The translations under genes and the position numbers were made by a program. A stretch of 64,000 nt of DNA from SAR324 cluster bacterium (GTDB taxonomy: Bacteria; SAR324; NAC60-12), in contig JANQJU010000010.1 in assembly GCA_028281495.1 (NCBI GenBank), positions 186,001-250,000 of the forward strand, in the 5' to 3' direction. The notes below the pieces were generated by a model. That model was given only the letters and a program-made list of their open reading frames with translations. It was not told the origin of the DNA and made no database searches. This document shows positions 8,833 through 17,401 of this stretch, piece after piece (position 1 is the first letter of the stretch; each line of letters opens with the position of its first letter).

Positions 8833-10824
8833 GTGATCAAAGTTAAAATAAAAAGTTTCGCTAATAGCCCGTCAGTATTCATAATTATCATTGTGAGTGT
8901 TACATGGGCTCTTTATTTTCAAAACCTAGATTCTGAGTTTTACTTTGATGATTATTCATATGTTATCAATATGCCAAATCAGGAGTATGGCATTGATATT
9001 CGTAGCTTAAACAACACTATAGACCAGTTCACGAATAACTACCTACCAGGCAAACGGCTAACCTACATAACCATGGCCTTGAATTATAATGTTCATGGTT
9101 TAATACCAACCGGCTATAGGGTGATAAACGTTGCAATACATATTGCTAACGGAATATTACTATTGATTCTATTCCATTTTGTGGTGCGATACCTATATGG
9201 GATTAGACTTGATCCAAAACTTGAATTAGGTCTTTCTTTAGTTTTTATCTGTCATCCATTAGCAATTAACTCTGTTAATTATGTTTCTCAACGCTCAGGT
9301 CTTTTAGCAACATTCTTTTATTTATCTGGGTTTCTCTCTTACCTGAAATTCAGAAATTCTGAATCAAGAAAAGCATGGAGCTGGTTTTTTGCAGCACTAT
9401 TATTGTTCTGGCTAGCTAGCCAATCTAAATCGATGGCTATAACCCTACCGTTGATATGCCTTGCCTACGAATTAATCTCCAATAGTCAAAACTCGAAGTT
9501 ACTTTGGAAATGGTTTTGGATCACTATCATAGGAGGTTTTCTTTTTTTAATAGCAACAATAATTTATGCCAATGAGATCAATCTTTTTGCTTCTTATTCA
9601 TTGGATATCGGGTTTAACGCTTATAATCTGTGGAACCCTTGGATCCATTTTATGACAGAGCTAAAAGTTTTTTTATATTATTGGGTTTTGTTGGTTTTTC
9701 CTATTCCGGCTTGGCTAAGTATTAGTCATGATATCGGAATAGCAACAAGCTTCTGGGATTGGCAAACAGTTAGCTCTTTAGCGTTTCATCTCTCTCTACT
9801 GACTGGTGCTTTCTTTTTAGCGAAAAAACGATTTTACTTAGCAAGCTTTGGTATCTTGTGGTTTTATCTAACATTGAGCCCTCCTTATCTAGTACTCCCC
9901 CAACGTGAAGTAATGGTAGAATATAAGACATATTTACCGTCGATAGGGTATTGCTTAATATTAAGTGAATTGTTTCTTTTTCTTCAAAAAAGACAAAGGT
10001 TGAAATTAACCTATTGTATCGCAAGTTTATTAGTGCTTTTTCTAAGCATAATCACTATTTACAGAAGCGAAGTATTTCAAAGTAGAATCTCTCTATGGAG
10101 TGATGTTCTAAAAAAATACCCCATGAGTTCAAGGGCTTATCAAAATAGGGCAAAAGCACATTTTGATAACGGACAGTATCAAAGGGCTATACAAGATCTA
10201 GAAATGTTGGTTAATTTGCATCCTAATTTCGTACACGGGTATCATAATCGAGCAAACATCTTTTTCCATCTAGGCAAATATTCTGAAGCACTAAACGATT
10301 ATAATGATACAATTAATCTATTAGAAAAATTGCCATTAGAAGTGCAAGCAAAATATAGGTATGCCTTAGTTTACTATCAAAGAGGTAAAACTGCTCTGAG
10401 ATTAGGAAAGTATGAAGATGCGGTTCAAGACTTTACAAAATTTTTAAGGTGGCACGATGACAGATTTGGATACATAGAAAGAGCAAAAGCTTATGTCCAT
10501 CTAAAAGGGTACGAACTCGCTATTAGAGATTATGATCATGCAGTAGAGCTAGACGTTAAAGATGAATTAGCTTATTCAAACCGAGCAAATGTAAATAGTT
10601 TACTTGGACACTACGACAAAGCACTTGCTGATTACAACCAAGCCTTGACTTTGAATCCTCAGCATATCTTGACTTATGTGAACAGAGGCCATTTATTTTT
10701 TAAAACTAACCACTACAATAGAGCGGTAGAGGATTATAAAAAAGCCCTGCAGTTGGATCCTAATAATAGACAGATAAAAAACTGGTTAAATCAATCAGAA
10801 GCTTTGCTTAATAAAGGCAAATAA
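8833..10824 (+). CDS. TMTC-like polytopic membrane protein with C-terminal TPR repeats
   Basis: The 663-residue product has about ten membrane segments in the first 430 residues and at least five TPR units from about 430 to 655 (for example AYQNRAKAHFDNGQYQRAIQDL). The first loop after membrane segment one carries FYFDDYSYVINMP and later GKRLTYITMALNY; this acidic pair plus a following Arg is the layout of GT-C glycosyltransferases of the TMTC/PMT type, which move sugar from a lipid carrier to protein outside the membrane. The glycosyltransferase role is inferred from that layout. The start is GTG with no clear Shine-Dalgarno. The gene is visibly more AT-rich than most neighbours, which may indicate acquisition. 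Confidence 0.75.
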   Translation: MIKVKIKSFANSPSVFIIIIVSVTWALYFQNLDSEFYFDDYSYVINMPNQEYGIDIRSLNNTIDQFTNNYLPGKRLTYITMALNYNVHGLIPTGYRVINVAIHIANGILLLILFHFVVRYLYGIRLDPKLELGLSLVFICHPLAINSVNYVSQRSGLLATFFYLSGFLSYLKFRNSESRKAWSWFFAALLLFWLASQSKSMAITLPLICLAYELISNSQNSKLLWKWFWITIIGGFLFLIATIIYANEINLFASYSLDIGFNAYNLWNPWIHFMTELKVFLYYWVLLVFPIPAWLSISHDIGIATSFWDWQTVSSLAFHLSLLTGAFFLAKKRFYLASFGILWFYLTLSPPYLVLPQREVMVEYKTYLPSIGYCLILSELFLFLQKRQRLKLTYCIASLLVLFLSIITIYRSEVFQSRISLWSDVLKKYPMSSRAYQNRAKAHFDNGQYQRAIQDLEMLVNLHPNFVHGYHNRANIFFHLGKYSEALNDYNDTINLLEKLPLEVQAKYRYALVYYQRGKTALRLGKYEDAVQDFTKFLRWHDDRFGYIERAKAYVHLKGYELAIRDYDHAVELDVKDELAYSNRANVNSLLGHYDKALADYNQALTLNPQHILTYVNRGHLFFKTNHYNRAVEDYKKALQLDPNNRQIKNWLNQSEALLNKGK

Positions 10825-10905
10825 AGATTTGGTATACTTTGTAAATAATGCCTAACTAATTGATAAAGATTCAATCCCGCTTATTTGAAATACAAAGCAC
10901 TTTTT

Positions 10906-11583
10906 TTAATCTTCTACTATAAAGTCAAAAAGTAGATAAGACGCAACTAGAAATACAGTATCAAAGCTTGCGAGATAAACCCAACCCACCTGAAGATCTA
11001 TACGGTCCCCCCCAAAAAAGGCATATTGCGTAATTTTCACTACGCTTATCAGATTCGGAACTAGCATGGGAAAGAGCAGAATTGGCAACAGGACTTCTTT
11101 ACCGCGAAGGGTGGAAGTGATCCCAGCAAGCAAAGTTCCTAAGGATGTGAACCCAATAGTGCCTGCAAGTAGACCAAAAATTAAGATGTCGAAATGCCTT
11201 ACAGGTAAGTCAAAAAATAGGATAAACATAGGAACAGTGAGGACTTGAACTAAGATCAAAAAGATTGTTGTACCAAGAAGCTTGCCAATAAAAAGTGTCC
11301 CTCGATCGATTGGTGTGAGCAAAAGTCCCCCTAAGCAACCGTTGTCGATTTCTTGTGCAAAAGACTTGTTTAACCCTAAGACTCCTGCCAACAAAAAGAC
11401 TACCCAAATGATTCCAGGGATTAGTTGTCGAAAGGCCTTCGGATTTTCACCGATCGCAAAGTTGAAGATAATCAAAGTGAGAATAGAAAAGAAGAACATC
11501 GATAAAACATTTTCTTTCCTCCGCAAATCTATAAGAATATCCTTCCAAGCTAAAATACCGATCTGTTTTAGGAATAAAATCAT
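10906..11583 (-). CDS. ccmB: CcmB-type subunit of the haem/cytochrome c biogenesis ABC exporter
   Basis: The 225-residue protein has six membrane segments and the CcmB-like stretch QLIPGIIWVVFLLAGVLGLNKSF in its second segment region, followed by GLLLTPIDRGTLFIGKLLG. CcmB works with the ATPase CcmA, plus CcmC and CcmD, to release haem-loaded CcmE in system I cytochrome c maturation. Here no ccmA, ccmC or ccmE is nearby; the neighbours are obg upstream and a convergent TPR gene downstream. It may belong to a dispersed ccm set. The length is normal for the family. Confidence 0.87.
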   Translation of the reverse strand: MILFLKQIGILAWKDILIDLRRKENVLSMFFFSILTLIIFNFAIGENPKAFRQLIPGIIWVVFLLAGVLGLNKSFAQEIDNGCLGGLLLTPIDRGTLFIGKLLGTTIFLILVQVLTVPMFILFFDLPVRHFDILIFGLLAGTIGFTSLGTLLAGITSTLRGKEVLLPILLFPMLVPNLISVVKITQYAFFGGDRIDLQVGWVYLASFDTVFLVASYLLFDFIVED

Positions 11584-11629
11584 GTTCCAATTCAGGATAA
11601 GAAGGAAAGGTTAACGGTGTGAAAAGGGG

Positions 11630-11713
11630 CTAGAAGATGATGAAGGCGAATAAAAGGCTAGCAATTAGAAGGGTTAAACAACCTTGTAATGGCCAAATGG
11701 AGGGTAGTCTCAT
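11630..11713 (-). CDS. Possible 27-residue membrane peptide between obg and ccmB
   Basis: A short reading frame starts at an ATG preceded by AGGAAA at good spacing and encodes 27 residues, of which the last 17 or so form one hydrophobic segment (LTLLIASLLFAFIIF). It lies 32 bases after obg and 46 bases before ccmB on the same strand. CcmD is also a small single-span protein of the haem exporter, but it is usually longer, and I see no sequence reason to call this CcmD. Expression is unproven. Confidence 0.4.
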   Translation of the reverse strand: MRLPSIWPLQGCLTLLIASLLFAFIIF

Positions 11714-11715
11714 AA

Positions 11716-11763
11716 AGTTTCCTAATGAGAGAAAGTAATAGTTTCCTATTGAGAGAAAGTAAT
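11716..11763. repeat. 24-bp tandem duplication across the obg stop codon
   Basis: Two adjacent 24-base units (11716-11739 and 11740-11763) differ at one base. The unit contains the last codons and stop of obg, so the reading frame after the stop repeats nearly the same five residues and a second stop (ITFSQ-stop, then ITFSH-stop). The second copy also supplies the AGGAAA that precedes the small ORF. Confidence 0.9.
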
Positions 11764-12786
11764 GGGATGGATTTGGTTTCGTTGAATTCGTACTTTTTTA
11801 ACTACATCGGCAAGCTCTTTAAGAAGCGGTTCTATATTTGTTCCAGAGATTCCAGATATTAGAAAAACCGTTTCCCCAGCTTGTTCTAACTTATACTTGA
11901 TTTCTTGTACTTCGGCAGTATCTGATATTGCATCCATTTTATTGAGAGCAACCATTCTAGGTTTTTTGATTAATGCTTCTGAAAATAGTTTTAACTCTTT
12001 TAAAAGGATTTGAAACTCCTCAAATGGTGGATGTTCAGCAAAACCGGAAACATCTAAAAGAAACACTAAGATAGCCGTCCGCTCTATGTGCTTCAAAAAT
12101 CGATCTCCTAAACCTATGCCATCATGGGCCCCTTCAATGATACCAGGAATGTCAGCAACTACAAAAGAGTCAAAGTCTGACCTTTTTACAACCCCTAAAT
12201 TAGGTACAAGTGTAGTAAAAGGATAATCTGCTACTTTAGGGTGTGCATGGGAAATGGAGCTAATTAAAGTAGATTTTCCTGCATTGGGAAAACCCACTAG
12301 TCCAACATCCGCCATTAGCTTTAGTTCCAAACGTACCCACATTTCAATACCATCTTCACCAGGCTGATGAAATTCCGGTGCACGGTTGGTGGAAGTCCTA
12401 AATTTAGAATTGCCCTTTCCTCCACGACCACCTTTGAGGAACAAATACTCTTTCTCCTCGACGACCTCCATAAGAATTTCTTCGGTCTCTATATCTTTTA
12501 TGACGGTGCCCAGCGGTACAGATATAAACCGATGGTGCCCAGAACGACCGTGTTTGTTTTGACCTCCTCCTGCCTTTCCATCCTCAGCATGTTGATGTTG
12601 CTGAAATGACAAATCAAGCAAGGTGGTTTTGTTGCTGTTGCCTCTAAAAATTACAGATCCACCATTCCCACCATCACCTCCATCTGGCCCTCCTTTGGGT
12701 TTACCTCGTAGATGTAGAAATGAGGTACAACCTGATCCTCCTTTTCCAGAACGAATATGAATTTTAACGGAATCGACGAATTTCAT
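11746..12786 (-). CDS. obg: Obg/CgtA GTPase
   Basis: The 346-residue protein is the essential ribosome-associated GTPase Obg, linked to 50S assembly and stress signalling. The N-terminal glycine-rich OBG fold is obvious (KGGPDGGDGGNGG near residue 30), followed by the G domain: G1 GFPNAGKST, G3 DIPGIIEGAHDGIGLG, G4 NKMD and G5 SGIS. There is no long C-terminal extension. I placed the start at the ATG that gives the conserved MKFVDSVKIHIRSGKGG; an in-frame upstream extension would only overlap the preceding gene. The gene lies 13 bases after that gene. It is not next to rplU-rpmA, the common partners of obg. Confidence 0.96.
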   Translation of the reverse strand: MKFVDSVKIHIRSGKGGSGCTSFLHLRGKPKGGPDGGDGGNGGSVIFRGNSNKTTLLDLSFQQHQHAEDGKAGGGQNKHGRSGHHRFISVPLGTVIKDIETEEILMEVVEEKEYLFLKGGRGGKGNSKFRTSTNRAPEFHQPGEDGIEMWVRLELKLMADVGLVGFPNAGKSTLISSISHAHPKVADYPFTTLVPNLGVVKRSDFDSFVVADIPGIIEGAHDGIGLGDRFLKHIERTAILVFLLDVSGFAEHPPFEEFQILLKELKLFSEALIKKPRMVALNKMDAISDTAEVQEIKYKLEQAGETVFLISGISGTNIEPLLKELADVVKKVRIQRNQIHPITFSQ

Positions 12787-12799
12787 AATGTAGGAAAGA

Positions 12800-13915
12800 T
12801 TAAATGCGGAAGAAATCGATAAATTCTGGGGTAAGCTCAATCCGAAGACGACGATTGAGGTGTTCAATAAACGGTAACATCGCCTCTTTGAGGCAATTGT
12901 AATATAAAGTCTTATCTTGACCTTCCTCTGATTGCAACTCGCGAAAATGTCCATTGCTTTGACGCATGATGATTTTTGCGTAGACAGGGGAAAATTCACT
13001 ATCTTGAGCAATGGCACCTACAATACTGTCATCAGCAAATCCACAAAGAAGGTAGGTGAATGAGCCTTCAAATCGGAAAACATGGAAAGGTCCGTTCACT
13101 GGATAACGCTCTCTCACATTTCTTACAAACTTGAGAAATTGATTCTGGTTTACCTCTGTCCTCCAAAAATCAATGGAACTAGAGTTGATCTCGGGGTGAG
13201 GTGTTGCATTGAATCTTCGAAAAAAACGATAATCAGTATACCTCAAGATTTGCGGGGTTGTGCTAAGTTTAGGCTTTTGCTGCAATAAAGCCCGCATGGT
13301 TTCCGAAAGTTCAAATTCTTGAAGTGGATTTACATTGCTTTTTCTTTGAGGAGGCTCTTGATCGTCAGTCCATTTTTTTAAGAAGCCATTTTTCAATTCT
13401 AGATAGGTGGAAAATGAAGAGGTACGGGATAAGGCTAAAAGCTTTTGCCTAAGTATTCCAGCACTAGTTTGGATATCTAAGTAAGCCTCTAGCTGTTGCT
13501 GAAGCTCTTGCAATTGATAGTTCTCATAGGCTTTGTACAACTGCTGTAAATTGAGTAGTGTTCGACGGATTTTTAACTTCTGTCTTTGTTCAAATGTATG
13601 AGGGGAGCATGATAAAGGGGATTGAGGACGGAAGACATCCCAATGTAATTCACTCCCGTTGGGGCCTTTAAGTTTCAACAATGAATCAAAATCAACAGCA
13701 GAAACTTCATGATTGTAAGCTTGATCGATTACTTGAGCACGTATTAGATAAAAAATTAGATAGAATTTGTCATCCTCTTCCAGTTCTTGGCGAACTGAAT
13801 CCAATTGAAATAGAATTGGACGAATATTCTCTCGAAAATCATGACTAATATCCAGAACCAACCCGGCTTCGTTTGCCGTTGGTGAAGCAAAATTTGGTGC
13901 GTCAAAATCATACAT
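12800..13915 (-). CDS. Hypothetical protein directly upstream of obg
   Basis: The 371-residue protein has no signal peptide or membrane segment and I recognise no family. It is mostly helical by composition, with a Gln/Leu-rich stretch at about residues 120-150 that could be a coiled coil. A mixed region follows from about 270 (GPFHVFRFEGSFTYLLCGFADDS), with the look of a small alpha/beta domain. Thirteen bases separate it from obg, so the two are probably cotranscribed. Confidence 0.68.
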   Translation of the reverse strand: MYDFDAPNFASPTANEAGLVLDISHDFRENIRPILFQLDSVRQELEEDDKFYLIFYLIRAQVIDQAYNHEVSAVDFDSLLKLKGPNGSELHWDVFRPQSPLSCSPHTFEQRQKLKIRRTLLNLQQLYKAYENYQLQELQQQLEAYLDIQTSAGILRQKLLALSRTSSFSTYLELKNGFLKKWTDDQEPPQRKSNVNPLQEFELSETMRALLQQKPKLSTTPQILRYTDYRFFRRFNATPHPEINSSSIDFWRTEVNQNQFLKFVRNVRERYPVNGPFHVFRFEGSFTYLLCGFADDSIVGAIAQDSEFSPVYAKIIMRQSNGHFRELQSEEGQDKTLYYNCLKEAMLPFIEHLNRRLRIELTPEFIDFFRI

Positions 13916-14282
13916 GGGCTGTGTGACAGATGAATGGTGATGGGAAAAATGGTCTGTCTTTTACTAATTGCCATAACGTACTGTCTTTAAAGACGCAAAT
14001 ATTGAATGCAGAGAAAATACCAACATTGAATTATGCTGTAAACCACACAGCTTAGTCGGCTTTGAAATAAGAAATTTTAGATGCAAGCCCTAAAACTCGC
14101 TACTTTGTCTGCTTTGAGTGAACAATCTAAATTTAGGGTAAAGGAAACGAAGGATAGAGGGATTGGATAAAGGAAATGAAGGATAGTGTGACCAGATTAA
14201 TGGGGAAAATTTTTTCGAAAAAACAAGGAAGCATATGAATCAAAACAAGAGGTCCCGTCTTAAGAACGAGACCTCCGGTTGT
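13916..14282. other. Intergenic region with a 19-base direct repeat and a terminator
   Basis: No gene is visible in these 367 bases. TAAAGGAAAYGAAGGATAG occurs at 14139-14157 and 14168-14186, with one base different and a 29-base period. The terminator of the sugar operon is at 14249-14275. The promoter for the obg cluster should also lie here, but I cannot point to it. Confidence 0.6.
14249..14275 (-). terminator. Terminator hairpin of the sugar ABC operon
   Basis: GAGGTCCCGT pairs with ACGAGACCTC around a 7-base loop with one C-A mismatch. Read on the minus strand it lies just after the last permease gene and is followed by TTGTTTTGATT, a moderately T-rich tail. It is likely an intrinsic terminator, though weaker than the one at 8671. 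Confidence 0.7.
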
Positions 14283-15134
14283 TTATCCTTTAACTGCTCC
14301 CATTGTAAGGCCAGCAATAAAGTGTTTTTGCATTAGAAAGAACATAGCGACTGGTGGGAGTGCTGCGAGAATAGAACCCGCAGAGATCAATTGCCAAGAA
14401 GCCACCCATTGTCCTTGTAAAGATTGTAAACCTGCTGTTACAGGCCTTACGGCATCGCTTTGCACCAAAACCAATGCCCAAAAGTATTCGTTCCAAATAA
14501 AGGTGAATACAAGAACTGCTAAAGCAGCAAGGGCTGGGCGAATTAAAGGTAACACAATCGTAAAGTAAATTCGAAATTCACCCGCACCGTCGATGCGAGC
14601 TGCTTCAATCAAACTATCCGGTAGGGCCTTAATGAAATTGCGTAAAAACAGGGTACAGAACCCGCATTGAAAGGCTACATGGAACAAAACTAAGCCAGTG
14701 ATCGTGTCATAAAGCCCCAATTGAAGGGTCATGTCACGAACCGGAATCATCAAAACTTGAAATGGGACAAAGTTTCCGGCGATGAACATCGCAAATAAAG
14801 GAATGTTTGCACGGAATTGATATTTAGCCAATGCATAAGCGGCCAACGAAGAGATCGTCAACGTTCCGATTACGGTAGGTACGGTAATTAGAATGCTGTT
14901 CCACATGAACTGTCCCATTGGGGTGGTAGCAAACACCCCAGCGTAGTTCTCCCAAATCATCCATTCGGTTGGAAGTCCCCAGTAATTGCCTTGATTGATA
15001 TCTTCCAAGGATCGAACTGAGGTCATCACCATCGCACCGAGTGGCAAAAGCCACAGCACTAAAGAAAGCACGACCCCGATGCGATAGCTGATCTGAACTG
15101 GCGATGAGAATTTTTCAATCGGTGTTGGAAACAT
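14283..15134 (-). CDS. Sugar ABC transporter permease, MalG/UgpE type
   Basis: This 283-residue inner-membrane protein has six membrane segments and the EAA loop of binding-protein-dependent permeases (EAARIDGAGEFRIYFTIVLP near residue 185), which docks on the ATPase. It is the second permease of a carbohydrate uptake 1 (CUT1) importer. Its start overlaps the stop of the preceding permease by one base, so translation is probably coupled. It is the last gene of the operon; the terminator follows within 10 bases. Confidence 0.95.
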   Translation of the reverse strand: MFPTPIEKFSSPVQISYRIGVVLSLVLWLLPLGAMVMTSVRSLEDINQGNYWGLPTEWMIWENYAGVFATTPMGQFMWNSILITVPTVIGTLTISSLAAYALAKYQFRANIPLFAMFIAGNFVPFQVLMIPVRDMTLQLGLYDTITGLVLFHVAFQCGFCTLFLRNFIKALPDSLIEAARIDGAGEFRIYFTIVLPLIRPALAALAVLVFTFIWNEYFWALVLVQSDAVRPVTAGLQSLQGQWVASWQLISAGSILAALPPVAMFFLMQKHFIAGLTMGAVKG

Positions 15135-16012
15135 CAGCGTACCCTTTCTTGCTTAATCATTTTGTTGAGAAAATAGGCAATATACACTGACATGATCAAA
15201 AATAAGATCGTAGCAATTGCCGCCCCATAACCCATCCGATAGTTAGTGATAGATTGCTCATACATCATAAACGCTAGCACCGTCGATGAATTGTATGGTC
15301 CCCCTTGAGTCATAATCGCTATCAAATCAAAACTTCTAAGTGAGCCAATGACTGTGACGACAATGGCAATAAACGTGGCAGGGCGCAATTGTGGTAAAAT
15401 CACAAGCCAGAGCATCTGCCATTGTGATGCTCCATCCAGCATAGCTGCTTCGATTTGATCCCGATCTAACGAATTTAAACCTGTGAGGTACAGAATCATA
15501 CAATATGCTACCTGAGGCCAAAGACCTGCCACAATAATTGCGAATGTGACACCTCCTTCACTTGAAAGCGGGGCAAGTGGCGTTGTAATCAATCCCAGTC
15601 CTTGTAAAAATGTGTTTAACAAACCGAAGCCAGGGTCATAAAACCAAGAAAATACAAGGCCCACAACGACTTGTGAAATTACGAAAGGGAAGAAATACAA
15701 AGACTTGACTAAACGCATGCCGGGAACTTTCTGATTCAAAAACAAAGCTAAGGCCAACCCAATGGGTGGAGCCAATAGAAATAGGACAACCCATAGTACA
15801 TTGTTCTTAACGGCCAACCAAAAGACTTCGTCATTGAATAACTCCAAGTAATTACCAAGCCCAACGAATGTTTTTTCCGGACTCAATCCGTCCCATTCAA
15901 ATAAGCTCAGCCACAAACTTTGGATTATAGGAAGCACTACATAAATTACGAACATGATCAATGCTGGTGCCATAAAAATCCAATGAGCTATCCGTTGTTG
16001 GAAGCTTTTCAT
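15134..16012 (-). CDS. Sugar ABC transporter permease, MalF/UgpA type
   Basis: The 292-residue inner-membrane protein has six predicted membrane segments and an EAA loop (EAAMLDGASQWQMLWLVILP near residue 190). It pairs with the next permease to form the channel of a CUT1 sugar importer. A strong AGGAGG Shine-Dalgarno precedes its ATG. It lies 68 bases after the binding-protein gene. Confidence 0.95.
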   Translation of the reverse strand: MKSFQQRIAHWIFMAPALIMFVIYVVLPIIQSLWLSLFEWDGLSPEKTFVGLGNYLELFNDEVFWLAVKNNVLWVVLFLLAPPIGLALALFLNQKVPGMRLVKSLYFFPFVISQVVVGLVFSWFYDPGFGLLNTFLQGLGLITTPLAPLSSEGGVTFAIIVAGLWPQVAYCMILYLTGLNSLDRDQIEAAMLDGASQWQMLWLVILPQLRPATFIAIVVTVIGSLRSFDLIAIMTQGGPYNSSTVLAFMMYEQSITNYRMGYGAAIATILFLIMSVYIAYFLNKMIKQERVR

Positions 16013-16080
16013 GGTTCCTCCTTTTTAATTTGTAAAAAGGCCAGGGTACGCATTGCTGCGGACCCTGGAATGAGGTGAGA

Positions 16081-17301
16081 TTACTTGAAGATTCGTTTGC
16101 GGGTTTTTTCTAGGCTGGCAAGGATTTTATCCACTCGCTCTGGCTTAGCCATAAACTCTTGGAATTTTTTCATACCTGCTTTCGCCATTTCTGGCGTGGT
16201 ATCGCGATCATAAAATTGGGCCAAGCCTTTAGCTTCAGAAAGCATTTTCATACCGGCCTGCAGATATCGATCATCTTTAACTCCAGAATCTTTGTGGGTA
16301 GGCAATTGATCTAAAGTATCATTGAGTTTGCGGATGTTATCTGGTCGAGAAAGAAACTTTAAAAATTTCTTTGCATCCTCTTTGTTTTTAGCTTTGGCTG
16401 GAATCGCAACCACATCGGTGGGGGCATCTTCATATGATGGAACGTTGGGATCAATTGTGGGGAATTGGAAAAAACTCATTTTGTCAGCAACATCCTCTGG
16501 AATGTTGGGAACAAGAAAGTTTCCTATCAAATACATTGCCGCTTTACCTTGGAATAAGAAAGGCTGTGCTTCCTGCCAAGAATAAGAGGTATGATTCTCT
16601 AAGAAGTAACCAGGCTCTACCAATTCTGCCCATTTTGAAAAAACGGCTTTTACTCGATCATCGGTGTATGGAATTTTTCCGTGCATCAAGTCCAAATGGA
16701 AGGGGAGGCCATTGACACGGATATTTAAGTAATCAAACCATCCTGCCGCAGTCCAAAGATACTTCGTCCCGATGGTAATCGGAGTAATACCATTTTCCTT
16801 CAAAGTTTTGTTGACATGAAGAAATTCATCCCAGGTTTTTGGGGCAGATAAACCATATTTATCGAAAATATCTTTTCGATAGTAAATCCCCCACTGATAA
16901 TAAGTATAAGGAACCGCATATTGCTTGTCGTCGAAAGTGATCGAGGATCTACTGGAAGCCATGCCTTCATGCAAATTATTGGCATCCCAGACATCCGAAA
17001 CATCCTCAATCAAGCCTCTTCGTACAAAGGTATTCATCCGTTCGCCAGCATACCAGAATACAATATCTGGTGCCTCACTTGCTAACCAGTTTCGAATGGA
17101 TGTCTTATAGCTCTCATGGTCATAAGTATTCAATTTGACCGTGACTCCCGTCTCCGCTTTGAATGCTTCTATGATTTCGCCCCAAGCCTTTTTGGGAGCC
17201 GGATCTGAAGCATCACTATTGATGGTTATTTCACCAGCCAATGCGGTTGTGCCGAGACAAACCAAACCAGCGACCATAGCAGTGAACCATTTTGCTTTCA
17301 T
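16081..17301 (-). CDS. Periplasmic sugar-binding protein of the ABC importer
   Basis: The 406-residue product has a signal peptide cleaved near ALAG-EITI (about residue 23) and reads as a family 1 extracellular solute-binding protein: an early WGEIIEAFKAETGVTVKLNTYDHE strand-helix pattern, YAVPYTYYQWGIYYRKDIFDKYG, and a Trp/Tyr-rich pocket region (KYLWTAAGWFDYL). It captures a sugar or oligosaccharide and delivers it to the two permeases. The ligand cannot be deduced. The Shine-Dalgarno is very strong (GAGGAGG), fitting the need for excess binding protein. A hairpin lies just upstream of it. Confidence 0.94.
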   Translation of the reverse strand: MKAKWFTAMVAGLVCLGTTALAGEITINSDASDPAPKKAWGEIIEAFKAETGVTVKLNTYDHESYKTSIRNWLASEAPDIVFWYAGERMNTFVRRGLIEDVSDVWDANNLHEGMASSRSSITFDDKQYAVPYTYYQWGIYYRKDIFDKYGLSAPKTWDEFLHVNKTLKENGITPITIGTKYLWTAAGWFDYLNIRVNGLPFHLDLMHGKIPYTDDRVKAVFSKWAELVEPGYFLENHTSYSWQEAQPFLFQGKAAMYLIGNFLVPNIPEDVADKMSFFQFPTIDPNVPSYEDAPTDVVAIPAKAKNKEDAKKFLKFLSRPDNIRKLNDTLDQLPTHKDSGVKDDRYLQAGMKMLSEAKGLAQFYDRDTTPEMAKAGMKKFQEFMAKPERVDKILASLEKTRKRIFK

Positions 17302-17342
17302 TGTACCTCCTCTTTTGCGTGGTTTCTAACAATTGACGACTG

Positions 17343-17365
17343 CCTTCGCCCTCATCGGGCGAAAG
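17343..17365 (-). promoter_or_regulatory. Intercistronic hairpin before the binding-protein gene
   Basis: CCTTCGCCC and GGGCGAAAG pair around a 5-base loop, with one G-T pair near the base on one strand. There is no T run on the minus strand, so it is unlikely to be a full terminator. In CUT1 operons, hairpins beside the binding-protein gene often stabilise its mRNA segment; that role is inferred here. Confidence 0.5.
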
Positions 17366-17401
17366 CGTCCTCTATATCAGAGGAATAATTCCTCTTGAAA
17401 A

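Noticed and set aside
12787..13017. 77-residue in-frame N-terminal extension of Obg
   Set aside because: It overlaps the upstream 371-residue gene in another frame, and Obg homologues start at the MKFVDSVKI position.
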